From contig JAEUHM010000009.1 in the NCBI GenBank assembly GCA_016795485.1, forward strand, positions 1 through 64,000: 64,000 nt of DNA, read 5' to 3'. Made by a program: the position numbers and the translations under genes. Below the pieces are notes generated by a model that was not told where the DNA came from, ran no database searches, and worked only from the letters and a program-made list of their open reading frames with translations. Below, piece by piece: positions 50,947-60,179 of this stretch (position 1 is its first letter; every line of letters starts with the position of its first letter). Source of the stretch: Verrucomicrobiaceae bacterium. Lineage in GTDB: Bacteria > Verrucomicrobiota > Verrucomicrobiia > Verrucomicrobiales > Verrucomicrobiaceae.

Positions 50947-52941
50947 ATGAAACCCCGTATGCTGGCTATTCGTCTGGCGATTGCGGCACCACTCGCTTGG
51001 CCGCAGTGGCTTGATGCGCAGATTACCAGTGCCAAAGAAGTACGGGCACTAAGCGCTGAGGCTGCGGAAATGGAGCAAGCCGTCAAATTGGAAGCCACCG
51101 TGATTTTTGTCGACCTCCCCGCCACGGTCTTCGTGCAACAAGATGGGGCCGGTACTTTTTTGCGTTTCATCCAGGTACCTCAGGCTATCAAACCGGGAGA
51201 TGTAGTGCTCGCAGAGGGCTTCACCTTCCCTGGCCTATTCGTTCCTGGCATCAAAGTATCAAAATGGCAGGTGCTACGGCATTCAGAAATGCCTCCTGCT
51301 GTGCCAGCTACACCCGACGATCTACAAAGTGGTCGGTTTCACTATCAGCTAGTCAGTATTGAGGGCGTAGTGCGCTCTGTTCTTCCACTTGATGAAGATA
51401 AGTCGGTTGTCCGCCTCGCTGTCGGAAGCCGCATCATTGAGGTTCGAGTAGATGAACAACCTTTAGACCTTACTGACCATGTAGTCAGAGTCACAGGATT
51501 GGCTGCCGGAAACATCAACAACGTCCGCCAACTCGTTAATCCCTACGTGCGAGTGGCCCGCTGGTCGGAAATCGCTACCGTGTCTCCAGCGCGCCCTCTA
51601 GAGTCTCTTCAACCTCTAAAACCTTCTGATCTGCTCAAGTTCGACGCCGACGGCAACACGGCAGAGCGAAGAGTGAGGGTTGAAGGCATGGTCTCGGCGA
51701 TATTTGGCGACAAATCTTTGTTATTTCTTCAGGACTCAGAAGGCTCTATCGCCGTAGCGATGCCTGTTGGAGCCCAAGCAAAGATTGGGGATGTCATCCG
51801 AGTGCCTGGATTTGCGACCATGGATCGTTTCACTCCTACGCTTGCGGACACGGGGCCAATTGAGGTCACACAGCACGGCACCGAAGAGTTGGCTCCGTGG
51901 CCTGTGGCCATGTCCTCAATGTCTAAAACGGTGCGTGACGGCGGCCTCGTTACCCTCACCGGTAGGGTAGTGGACACTTACCGCAGCGATCTCGGCGAGA
52001 GCATTCAATTGGAACAAGACGGTGTGCGTGTGATTGCCATCGCACCCCGTGGTCTTCAAACTGAGATTGCCCCCGGCCAGCAAGTTAGCCTCACCGGCAT
52101 CGCACGCGTTCAGTCCGTGGTGGGAAAGGGCTACAATGCGCTCCCCGATGCATTTCATCTGTGGCTCAGATCCCAAAATGATGTGCGTGTAATCAGCGAG
52201 CCCTCACCGTGGACCACAGGCATGTTGCTTAAAATACTGGGTATCGCAGCAGTGATGGGGATGGGTGGACTCGTCTGGATCTATCTGCTCAAACGGCAAG
52301 TCACACGATTGCAGGATCGCGTGCGCCACGAAGCCGTCCTTGAGGAGCGCCAACGGATCGCTAGAGAGTTCCACGACACCTTGGAGCAAGAACTAGCGGG
52401 CCTGTCTCTCCGTTTGGATGCTGCTACTTCAAGGCCATTGGATGACAAAGCGCACGCGTTGCTCACAACCTCTCGAAATCTTATCACACGCGTCCAAGTT
52501 GAAGCACGCAATCTCGTTGCAGATCTTCGCCAAGACTTGGATCAGCCGCTCAATCTTGAAGATGCCCTGATCGAACTAAGCCATCAGCACGTTCCGCCCG
52601 CTCCAATCCTCAAGGTCGAAACCACTGGGACGAGTCATACCCTACCTCAGCATGTCGTGCATCATTTACGAATGATCGCCCAAGAAGCCGTGACTAATAT
52701 ACTAAAACATGCACACGCCTCTAACGTTATGCTTCGTCTGCACGGCACACCGGGAACCGTAATACTAGAGGTCGAAGATGATGGGATTGGATTCTCAACC
52801 ATCGACGGTAATCCACCAAGCGCATCTGGTCACTTTGGGTGCGTTGGCATTCGTGAGCGTTGCCAACGTATCGGAGCCAAAGTCACGTGGAGGAGCCAAC
52901 CCGGCAAAGGAACAACACTCCAGGTAACCCTTCCCACATGA
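50947..52941 (+). CDS. NarL-type sensor histidine kinase with OB-like extracytoplasmic domains
   Basis: The 664-residue kinase is led by a signal-like N-terminus, with a large exported part (about residues 25-410) of four repeated beta-rich blocks such as VRVEGMVSAIFGDKSLLFLQ and VTLTGRVVDTYRSDLGESIQ. These look like OB-fold or DUF5666-like units. One transmembrane helix follows (about 422-442, LKILGIAAVMGMGGLVWIYLL), then HisKA_3 (EFHDTLEQELAGLSLRL) and HATPase (MIAQEAVTNILKHAHASNV, DDGIGF). Its stop overlaps the NarL regulator start, forming a two-component pair. The ligand is unknown. Confidence 0.88.
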   Translation: MKPRMLAIRLAIAAPLAWPQWLDAQITSAKEVRALSAEAAEMEQAVKLEATVIFVDLPATVFVQQDGAGTFLRFIQVPQAIKPGDVVLAEGFTFPGLFVPGIKVSKWQVLRHSEMPPAVPATPDDLQSGRFHYQLVSIEGVVRSVLPLDEDKSVVRLAVGSRIIEVRVDEQPLDLTDHVVRVTGLAAGNINNVRQLVNPYVRVARWSEIATVSPARPLESLQPLKPSDLLKFDADGNTAERRVRVEGMVSAIFGDKSLLFLQDSEGSIAVAMPVGAQAKIGDVIRVPGFATMDRFTPTLADTGPIEVTQHGTEELAPWPVAMSSMSKTVRDGGLVTLTGRVVDTYRSDLGESIQLEQDGVRVIAIAPRGLQTEIAPGQQVSLTGIARVQSVVGKGYNALPDAFHLWLRSQNDVRVISEPSPWTTGMLLKILGIAAVMGMGGLVWIYLLKRQVTRLQDRVRHEAVLEERQRIAREFHDTLEQELAGLSLRLDAATSRPLDDKAHALLTTSRNLITRVQVEARNLVADLRQDLDQPLNLEDALIELSHQHVPPAPILKVETTGTSHTLPQHVVHHLRMIAQEAVTNILKHAHASNVMLRLHGTPGTVILEVEDDGIGFSTIDGNPPSASGHFGCVGIRERCQRIGAKVTWRSQPGKGTTLQVTLPT

Positions 52942-53558
52942 CACAAATCAAGATCATCATCGTAGATGACCACTTTGTGGTTAGAAGCGGACTCGTTGCG
53001 TCACTCGAACTTGAAGACGATCTGCGGGTCGTGGCAGAGGCTGACTCTGGAGAGGGCATCATCGCTCTGTATGACTCCCACAGGCCAGACATCGTTCTGC
53101 TAGATCTTCAGCTTCCTGGAACCAACGGAATCGAAGTCTGCCGAAACCTCCGCTCTGCAAGGCCGATCGCAAACGTGCTCATCTTCTCTACCTTTGCTCG
53201 GGACGACGAGATCGCGGCGGCGCTTGCTGCTGGCGCACTCGGTTACCTTCCAAAATCAGCCTCGCGAGCAGAGTTACTCAAGGCCATTCATGCTGTGGCT
53301 AGTGGCAAACGCCATCTGACCGCCGACATTGAAGCTCAACTCGCCAAAAGGCAGGCACTACCGGAGATTACGGCCAGAGAACGCGAAATCCTAGTTCGCA
53401 TCACCAAAGGTATGGCCAACAAAGAAATTGCAGCTGACCTCGGTATTGCCGAGGATACCGTGAAGAGACACGTTAGCAGCATTCTGGACAAACTTCAGGT
53501 CAATGACCGCGCCCAAGCCACCGCAGAGGGCATCCGAAGAGGGCTAGTGAGCACATAG
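52938..53558 (+). CDS. NarL/FixJ family response regulator
   Basis: The 206-residue regulator begins at the ATG overlapping the kinase stop. A receiver domain has the phospho-Asp in PDIVLLDLQLPGTNGIEV and the conserved Lys in GYLPKSASRAELL. The C-terminal LuxR-type HTH is ITAREREILVRITKGMANKE followed by DTVKRHVSSILDKLQVNDRA. It is the partner of the upstream histidine kinase and probably regulates this operon or nearby transport and redox genes. Confidence 0.95.
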   Translation: MTQIKIIIVDDHFVVRSGLVASLELEDDLRVVAEADSGEGIIALYDSHRPDIVLLDLQLPGTNGIEVCRNLRSARPIANVLIFSTFARDDEIAAALAAGALGYLPKSASRAELLKAIHAVASGKRHLTADIEAQLAKRQALPEITAREREILVRITKGMANKEIAADLGIAEDTVKRHVSSILDKLQVNDRAQATAEGIRRGLVST

Positions 53559-53602
53559 AGAGCGTCTGTGGACATCACGTAAATCGTGAACAAGGATACG
53601 GG

Positions 53603-54697
53603 ATGAGTCAGGCCAAGCAACCTTCCATCATCATCTGCGCGCTCTCCACGCTTTTGGCTTTCAGCAATGCCGGAGAAACTCGCGTGAGCATCTCGGGCGA
53701 GGACTTCTTGATCAACGGAGCCAAAACTTACCCTGGGCAATCTTGGAAAGGACATCGGATTGAGGGCCTACTGATGAACTCACGCATGGTGCAAGCCACG
53801 TTCGATGATTTGAATCCAGAAACAGTCAAAAGATGGGCTTACCCGGACACCGGCAAATGGGATGCGAACCGAAATACCCGCGAGTTCATAGCCGCCATGC
53901 CAGAGTGGAAGGCTCACGGCCTGCTAGCCTTCACCATCAATCTCCAAGGCGGATCGCCTGAAGGATACTCCAAAAATCAGCCCTGGGAGAACTCCGCGTT
54001 TAGTCCAGACGGAACTCTGAGGACTGCCTTTATGGACCGCACACGCCAAGTTCTTGATGCTGCGGACAAACTGGGAATGGTCGTCATCCTTGGCTATTTC
54101 TACTTCGGACAAGACCAGCGATTTACCACTGAAGCAGCTATCGTCAAAGCAACAGACAATGCTACTCAGTGGTTACTGGATGGTGGATGGACTAACGTCC
54201 TTGTGGAAGTTAACAATGAAACCAACGTCAAGTATGACCACGAGATTCTCAAACCAGGGCGCATTGTTGAACTCATCCGGCGCGTCAGGTCAGCCAAAAA
54301 AGGTGAAAGGCGCCTGATGGCGGGCACCAGCTACGGTGGAGGAAGGATTCCCGATGCCGAAGTGGTTGCGGAGTCCGACTTTGTCCTGCTCCACGGCAAC
54401 GGCGTGACTGATCCATCGAAAATCACACGAATGGTTGCCGAAACTCGCGCATTGTCCGGTTACACACCAAAACCGATTCTGTTCAATGAAGACGACCACG
54501 AGGGATTTGAGCGCGAAACAAACAACCTAACTTCATCGGTGGCCGCTCATGCTTCATGGGGATGGTTTGACTTTCGACGCAAAGGAGAACCACAAAACGA
54601 AGGGTATCAGTCGCCTCCAGTCGATTGGGGCATCGGTTCCACTAGAAAGAAGGCATTCTTTGGCAAACTGCGCGAGATAACGGGCGGCCTACGGTGA
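53603..54697 (+). CDS. secreted TIM-barrel glycosidase-like protein
   Basis: The 364-residue protein starts with an N-terminal hydrophobic stretch (PSIIICALSTLLAFSNAG, probable signal peptide). The rest looks like a clan-A glycoside hydrolase barrel: LGMVVILGYFYFGQDQ, then LVEVNNETNVKYDHEILK with an acid/base-like Glu at the strand-4 end, RRLMAGTSYGGG, and PILFNEDDHEGFE with a second Glu-rich tip at strand 7. I cannot assign a family, and catalysis is inferred only from that spacing. It is separated by 44 nt from the response regulator. Confidence 0.7.
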   Translation: MSQAKQPSIIICALSTLLAFSNAGETRVSISGEDFLINGAKTYPGQSWKGHRIEGLLMNSRMVQATFDDLNPETVKRWAYPDTGKWDANRNTREFIAAMPEWKAHGLLAFTINLQGGSPEGYSKNQPWENSAFSPDGTLRTAFMDRTRQVLDAADKLGMVVILGYFYFGQDQRFTTEAAIVKATDNATQWLLDGGWTNVLVEVNNETNVKYDHEILKPGRIVELIRRVRSAKKGERRLMAGTSYGGGRIPDAEVVAESDFVLLHGNGVTDPSKITRMVAETRALSGYTPKPILFNEDDHEGFERETNNLTSSVAAHASWGWFDFRRKGEPQNEGYQSPPVDWGIGSTRKKAFFGKLREITGGLR

Positions 54698-54759
54698 CAA
54701 TTGTCACTTGCCCTTGGGCTGAAGCGGTAGTGTGATGGCATTAACAACCTGTCCGCGTC

Positions 54760-55779
54760 ATGGCCAAAAAGCAGACCAAGAACATAAAGATCACAAAGCC
54801 AAAGCTGAGTTCCAAGCCATTTTGGGTCGGATTTGATCTAGGCGGCACAAAAATGCTCGGATGCGTTCTGGATGAGAACTACAAGGTTCTATCTTGCGCA
54901 CGCAAGTCGACGAATGGCAGTGAAGGCTCGGCCAAGGGAACGAAGCGCATTATTGCTGTCATTGAGGAGGCCATCAAACTGGCCGCGGTGGATCCTAAGA
55001 ACCTTAAAGGTATCGGGATTGGTTGCCCTGGACTGGTAGATCCAGCCAAGGGAATGCTTTTGCGCGCGCCAAATCTCGGCTGGCAAAACGTCCCTCTCAA
55101 GAAGCTCATTGGGCAGCGATTCAAGTGTCCAGTGTCAGTATTGAACGACGTCGATGCAGGAACTTATGGAGAGTATGCGCTAGGAGCCGGAAAAGGGGCG
55201 CGCTCTGTCCTAGGTGTCTTCCCAGGAACGGGCGTGGGAGCGGGTTTTGTGTATGATGGCAAGCTAGTGCACGGCAAAGCCATCTCGTGCATGGAACTGG
55301 GCATGATTTTGCTGCCAGGCACCCACCTCGGAGCCAGTGTACCGGGCACGGTGCCCCTGGAAGATTTGACCAGCCGTCTTGCCCTTGCCGCCCAATCTGG
55401 AGTGGCCTGCTACCGTGGACAGTTGCCGGAACTGGATGAAAAGACCGGTGGCGCTCTCCGACAGATACGCAGTAAAGCTCTCGCATCTGCAGTGAAGAAT
55501 GGCGATGAAGCTGCTGTGCTCATGTTTAACAACTCCTTACGGTATCTAGGACTCGGAGTGGCCATCGTCGTTAACCTTTTTGCTCCTGATAGGATCGTTC
55601 TAGGTGGTGGACTGGTTGAGGAGATGCCAAGCCTCTACATCGAGACGCTGAAGGCAGAAGTGGAGCGCTTTGCACTCCCTGCCCTAGCCAAGGGCGTGAA
55701 GTATGTTGTTGCCAAACTTGGGGGAGACGCCGTTGCGATTGGTGCGAGCGCGCACCAGCGCACCTTTGGAGGAAAATAG
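54760..55779 (+). CDS. ROK family sugar kinase, zinc motif missing
   Basis: The 339-residue kinase carries the ROK phosphate loop VGFDLGGTKMLGCVLDE, GIGIGCPGLVDPAKG and the second glycine motif GVFPGTGVGAGFVYDG. It is likely a glucokinase or hexokinase-like enzyme. The usual ROK zinc site (Cys-x-Cys-Gly-x2-Gly-Cys) after the EL motif is absent; that region reads MELGMILLPGTHLG. The N-terminus is unusually Lys-rich (MAKKQTKNIKITKPKLSSK). It ends 6 nt before ppx. Confidence 0.88.
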   Translation: MAKKQTKNIKITKPKLSSKPFWVGFDLGGTKMLGCVLDENYKVLSCARKSTNGSEGSAKGTKRIIAVIEEAIKLAAVDPKNLKGIGIGCPGLVDPAKGMLLRAPNLGWQNVPLKKLIGQRFKCPVSVLNDVDAGTYGEYALGAGKGARSVLGVFPGTGVGAGFVYDGKLVHGKAISCMELGMILLPGTHLGASVPGTVPLEDLTSRLALAAQSGVACYRGQLPELDEKTGGALRQIRSKALASAVKNGDEAAVLMFNNSLRYLGLGVAIVVNLFAPDRIVLGGGLVEEMPSLYIETLKAEVERFALPALAKGVKYVVAKLGGDAVAIGASAHQRTFGGK

Positions 55780-55785
55780 CGGGCA

Positions 55786-57318
55786 ATGAAATCTCAAGAG
55801 CACGAAACCGCCGTTATATACCTCGGCGCGGCATCTATGTCTCTCCTCATCGCACAGCGCGATGGCGATGGTCTGATCGTGAGCGAGTTTCTCGACAAAC
55901 CAGTACCTCTCGCCAGCGACATCTTCCGCACTGGAACAGTGGGGAGAACGACGCTTGAACAAGCAGCATCGGTTCTGAAAGACTTTGCCAAAACGATTCG
56001 AGAGTACTCCATCCAGCCGGAACACGTAACGTTGTATACCACCAACATTCTGTCCGAAGCACCCAACCCCGAGGTTTTCCTCAACAGGCTCCAAGTCGCC
56101 TCTGGTTGTGCCGTTCACCTGCTGGACGAAGGCGACATGACCCGGTTAATCTACCTCGCGGCACTCCGGCAGCTAAACGCCACACCAAAGCTTGGCGAGG
56201 GCATGACGCTCGTGTCTCACATTGGGCCGGGCAATACCCGCGCCATGTACTTTAAAGAAGGACGAATCGCAGCCTACGCCAGCCACCGATTGGGAATCTT
56301 TCGGGCAAGCGAGGCCGTAGCAGCGCTAGACGTTGCCGAGCGACCGCTGCAACTGATGCACTTGGAAGAGCAGATCAAAGGTGTGGTGGACCACTTGGCT
56401 CAGGACTTTAGCGGCCTGCCCGTAGAGCACCACCTTGCCATCGGAGCGGAGATTCAGAGTGTGGCACCTCATATTGAGGCCCCCAAACATGGCTCTTGCG
56501 CCATCAAGGAGAAACAATTGGCAGCGTTCACTGAGAAACTTGCAGTCCTCAATCCAGACGAACTCGTGCGGCAATTGCATGTTCATTACAGCGGAAGCGA
56601 GGGCATTGTACCCGCATTGCAAACTAACTTGGCACTGGCACGTCGCTTCGGTGATGACGTTGTTCATGTGCCTGCTTCAGATTTTCAAAAAGATCTGATG
56701 TTGGACTTACTTAATGACGACGCACTCACCAGCGGGTTTGCCGAAGAGATCGTATCGTCTGCCCGCGAGGTAGCGAAGAAGTTCAAGGTGGACCAAAAGC
56801 ATGCTGAGCACGTAATGAGTTTCGCTCAGCAAATATTCCGAGAGTTAAAGCACCTCCATGGCCTAGGGCCAAAACATGAATTGTTACTCCGCGTGGCTGC
56901 TATACTGCATGAAGTAGGCATGTTTGTGAGCGCGCGCGAACATCACAAGCATAGTATGTATTTGATTCAGAACACGGAGTTGTTCGGCATCAGCACCGAG
57001 GACCGCATCACCGTGGCTCTGTTGGCCCGCTACCATCGACGCTACAACCCCGAGCACAATCACCCGCATTTCTCAGAACTGTCCCGTGATGAAAGGATGG
57101 TGGTCTTCAAACTAGCAGCTATCCTACGTCTCGCAGATGCACTAGACCGCACGCACTCTCAACGTATCCGGAGCGTCACTCTCCGCACCAAAGGCAATCG
57201 TCTGCTCATCACGACAACCGGGGTTAGTGATAGCGCCATCGAACAGGCAGCAATCAATGGTAAGTGCGACCTATTCCGCGAAATCTTCGGTTATGAAATC
57301 TTCCTCACCAAAGCGTAA
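55786..57318 (+). CDS. ppx: Ppx/GppA-like exopolyphosphatase with HD-type C-terminus
   Basis: The 510-residue protein combines a Ppx/GppA ASKHA ATPase fold (IYLGAASMSLLIAQRDGDG, VSHIGPGNTRAMYFKEGRI, VEHHLAIGAEIQSV) with a C-terminal HD-like domain. The usual HD pair appears as LLRVAAILHEVGMF, with HE in place of HD, followed by HHKHSMYLI and ARYHRRYNPE. It degrades polyphosphate or pppGpp in relatives. Its 3' end overlaps the ppk1 start by 26 nt. The N-terminal phosphate loop is less conserved than in E. coli Ppx. Confidence 0.85.
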   Translation: MKSQEHETAVIYLGAASMSLLIAQRDGDGLIVSEFLDKPVPLASDIFRTGTVGRTTLEQAASVLKDFAKTIREYSIQPEHVTLYTTNILSEAPNPEVFLNRLQVASGCAVHLLDEGDMTRLIYLAALRQLNATPKLGEGMTLVSHIGPGNTRAMYFKEGRIAAYASHRLGIFRASEAVAALDVAERPLQLMHLEEQIKGVVDHLAQDFSGLPVEHHLAIGAEIQSVAPHIEAPKHGSCAIKEKQLAAFTEKLAVLNPDELVRQLHVHYSGSEGIVPALQTNLALARRFGDDVVHVPASDFQKDLMLDLLNDDALTSGFAEEIVSSAREVAKKFKVDQKHAEHVMSFAQQIFRELKHLHGLGPKHELLLRVAAILHEVGMFVSAREHHKHSMYLIQNTELFGISTEDRITVALLARYHRRYNPEHNHPHFSELSRDERMVVFKLAAILRLADALDRTHSQRIRSVTLRTKGNRLLITTTGVSDSAIEQAAINGKCDLFREIFGYEIFLTKA

Positions 57319-59449
57319 CCCGGTCGTCAAACGACCTCCACCCATCAACGAAGCAGCGTTTCTCAATCGTGAGTTAAGTTGGCTGGCATTCAACGAGCGC
57401 GTTCTTGATGAAGCAGCACGACACACACTTCCGGCCCTCGAGCGAGCTAAGTTTCTTGCGATTACTGCATCCAACCTCGACGAGTTTTTCATGGTCCGGG
57501 TCGGTGGGCTGCAACTGCTGAAAGAACAAGGCATCCGTACCAAGGATGACAGCGGATTGACTCCAACGGAGCAGTTAAAGCGCATCGAAGACCGCGTCAG
57601 ATCGTTCATTGAGCGCCAATACGCGATTCTTAACGGTGAACTGATTCCAGCGCTTCAAACGTCGGGAATCAAACGCGTGCGCCCGTCTGAACTGACACCC
57701 CTGCAACGCACGGCCCTGCAGGAATACTTTTTAGAACAATTGTATCCAGTCATCTCTCCGATTGCGATTGATCTTGAGCACCTACCAGCCATTCCCGCCT
57801 TGCAACTGGCTGTGCTCTGCCATGTGGAATCGATGGATGGCGACAAAAAAACTGGGAGGGAAGTGCTATTCTCGATCCCGCCGGTCTTCGAACGTCGCAT
57901 TCCCGTCCCAGATACCGAGAGCGGCACCTACCACTACATCAACATTGAGGACTTGCTGGAGCATTTCCTACACCACTATTTCCCCGCTGATGAGATCTCG
58001 GGGGTTCTGCGTTTTCGATTGAGTCGCAATACCGACATTGCCCTTGCCGACGAGGGCGCTTTTGATCTCGCATCTGAAATGGAAGAGCTTCTGGAAGCAC
58101 GAACGACCAGCCCTGCCATCCGTCTCGAAATCGAAACAGGCGGCGATAAAAATCTCGCTAACAGCCTGAAGAAACTCACCGGCGGGAAAGCTCAGATGTA
58201 TCTCATTCCGGGCGAACTTGACCTGCGAAACTACATGTCTCTCGCCTTCATCAGCGGATTCGACGATCTTAAGGTGAGCGCATGGCCACCTCAGCCTAGT
58301 TCAGCCATTGAACCTGGTGAGAGCATTTTTACTGCAATAAGACGTAAGGATCTACTGCTCCATCACCCATTCGAGTCTTTTGATCCTGTGCTTCAATTGG
58401 TTCAAGAGGCCGCAACTGATCCTGATGTAGTAGCGATCAAACAGATTCTTTATCGCACGGCAAAGAACAGTGAAATCATCTCTTCACTCATCCAAGCTGC
58501 CAACTCGGGCAAACAAGTGACGGTGCTAGTTGAACTCAAAGCCCGGTTCGACGAAGCCCGCAATCTTGAGCGTGCCGAGGAGTTGTTGCAGGCGGGCGCC
58601 CAGATTACCTACGGGGTGCGAGGCCTAAAAACTCACGCGAAGATCTTGATGGTAATGCGTCGTGAAGGTGGACGTATGATGCGCTACTGCCATTTTGGAA
58701 CAGGCAACTACAACGAAAGCACCGCCCGGCTTTATACCGACGTCAGCTACCTCACATGCAGGCCTGACTATGGCGCCGATGCATCTGCGTTTTTCCACAC
58801 CGTAACCGGTCGCTCTCGGTTCCAGCATTTCGATAAGTTAACGATGGCGCCATTCGGTATTCGAGAGCGATTGATTAGCCTCATCGAAGGTGAAATTGAC
58901 CGCGCCATCAAGGGCGAAACTGCTGAGATCATGCTGAAGATGAACGCTTTGGAAGACCGGAAAATGATCGAGGCGCTTTACCGTGCGTCGCAAGCGGGTG
59001 TAAAGATTCGGATAAATGTGCGCGGGATTTGCTGCCTCCGTCCGGGCGTTGAAGGGCTAAGCGACAACATCAAGGTCATCAGCATCATTGACCGCTATCT
59101 TGAACATGCACGCGTCTTCTACTTCCGCCGCGGCGGATCTCCTGCCGTGTTGATTGCGAGCGCGGACTTTATGAGGAGGAACCTTTCCAAACGGGTGGAA
59201 CTGCTAACTCCCATCGAAGACAGTGCTGCACGTAAACGACTGATTCAGATTCTGGAAACGACATTCAGCGACAATGCACAAGCAAAAGAGCTGAAGGCAG
59301 ACGGAACATACGAAGCCGTTAGCCTTGATGGACGCGGCGTCAGGAGCCAAGAGGTGTTTGCAAAAGAAGCTAGCAAGCGCGCGCGCGCAACCAGCAGCAC
59401 TCCTGACGTCCTCGTTCCGCACCTCCCAAAAGTGGGAGAGAACACTTAA
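57293..59449 (+). CDS. ppk1: polyphosphate kinase 1
   Basis: The 718-residue enzyme polymerises ATP gamma-phosphate into polyphosphate. Visible are FLNRELSWLAFNERVLDEA, FFMVRVGGLQLLKEQG, RKDLLLHHPFESFDPVL, the two catalytic His-type blocks YGVRGLKTHAKILMVMRREG and YCHFGTGNYNESTARLYTDV, and RINVRGICCLRPGVEG. The start at ATG 57293 (MKSSSPKRN) lies inside ppx, giving translational coupling. Together ppx-ppk1 form a polyphosphate turnover operon. Its stop overlaps by 3 nt the stop of the convergent PEP-CTERM gene. Confidence 0.95.
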   Translation: MKSSSPKRNPVVKRPPPINEAAFLNRELSWLAFNERVLDEAARHTLPALERAKFLAITASNLDEFFMVRVGGLQLLKEQGIRTKDDSGLTPTEQLKRIEDRVRSFIERQYAILNGELIPALQTSGIKRVRPSELTPLQRTALQEYFLEQLYPVISPIAIDLEHLPAIPALQLAVLCHVESMDGDKKTGREVLFSIPPVFERRIPVPDTESGTYHYINIEDLLEHFLHHYFPADEISGVLRFRLSRNTDIALADEGAFDLASEMEELLEARTTSPAIRLEIETGGDKNLANSLKKLTGGKAQMYLIPGELDLRNYMSLAFISGFDDLKVSAWPPQPSSAIEPGESIFTAIRRKDLLLHHPFESFDPVLQLVQEAATDPDVVAIKQILYRTAKNSEIISSLIQAANSGKQVTVLVELKARFDEARNLERAEELLQAGAQITYGVRGLKTHAKILMVMRREGGRMMRYCHFGTGNYNESTARLYTDVSYLTCRPDYGADASAFFHTVTGRSRFQHFDKLTMAPFGIRERLISLIEGEIDRAIKGETAEIMLKMNALEDRKMIEALYRASQAGVKIRINVRGICCLRPGVEGLSDNIKVISIIDRYLEHARVFYFRRGGSPAVLIASADFMRRNLSKRVELLTPIEDSAARKRLIQILETTFSDNAQAKELKADGTYEAVSLDGRGVRSQEVFAKEASKRARATSSTPDVLVPHLPKVGENT

Positions 59450-60135
59450 CGCCCAGTTCTCCTTCTGCGCCTGAGCGATCTCATCGCAAGGGCGCATCCA
59501 AGCATGAGAACGGCTGTGGGTTCTGGTACCGCAGCAGTCTGGATGTCGTAGGAAGGTGGTTCTGCCGTATAGTCGCCAGGGCCGCGATCACCGTTGAGCC
59601 CTCCGATGACAGTTTCATCCTCAGCAGCGGTGTTCACTCTCCAATCGTATGGTAAAGCCGACTGGTCACCAGCTGCTGGCATCAACCACGTGGTGCTACT
59701 TGAACCACCAGTTCCCAGCCCTGAGATCAAGGCCCACTCAGACCCTTGATGGAACTGCTGACTGTTGTAAACCCAAATGTAAGCACGCTCTCCGGGATTG
59801 AATAGGTTGCTTCCAGAGTATGGAGAGTCGCTGTGACCAAACTCATCCAAAGTGGCCTCCGAGGAGAAGTATTGATTCGTGCTATCCCAACCATCACCCG
59901 CCACTGCACGGTCGAATGTCTTCCAATTGGACGCCCAATCCGTGCGATTGAACATCGTTGGCACGAATGAGCCAAAAGTACCCAACTCAAACACAAAGCT
60001 GTCATCCAATGTGGTGCCGTAACTGGTGAAAAGCTCTCCTTCGGTAACGCCTCCCCATGAAATGGTGTGTGCGCGGCTACTGACGACAGGGAATGCCAGC
60101 AGTGTTATTGCGATGAGGATTACATGCAGTTTCAT
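59446..60135 (-). CDS. PEP-CTERM sorting-domain protein
   Basis: The 229-residue protein has a signal peptide (KLHVILIAITLLAFPVVSSRA) and a C-terminal VPEPTAVLMLGCALAMRSLR plus RRRR tail, the PEP-CTERM pattern. Such proteins are transported by exosortase/EpsH-type machinery to the cell surface or exopolysaccharide. The middle (about residues 60-190) is an uncharacterised beta-rich domain with GSNLFNPGERAYIWVYNS. Its stop (TTAA) overlaps the ppk1 stop tail to tail. No exosortase is in the window. Confidence 0.9.
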   Translation of the reverse strand: MKLHVILIAITLLAFPVVSSRAHTISWGGVTEGELFTSYGTTLDDSFVFELGTFGSFVPTMFNRTDWASNWKTFDRAVAGDGWDSTNQYFSSEATLDEFGHSDSPYSGSNLFNPGERAYIWVYNSQQFHQGSEWALISGLGTGGSSSTTWLMPAAGDQSALPYDWRVNTAAEDETVIGGLNGDRGPGDYTAEPPSYDIQTAAVPEPTAVLMLGCALAMRSLRRRRRTGR

Positions 60136-60179
60136 AAATGCAGGGTGGGGATGAGTTGCCGGATTCGACCTAATTGTCA

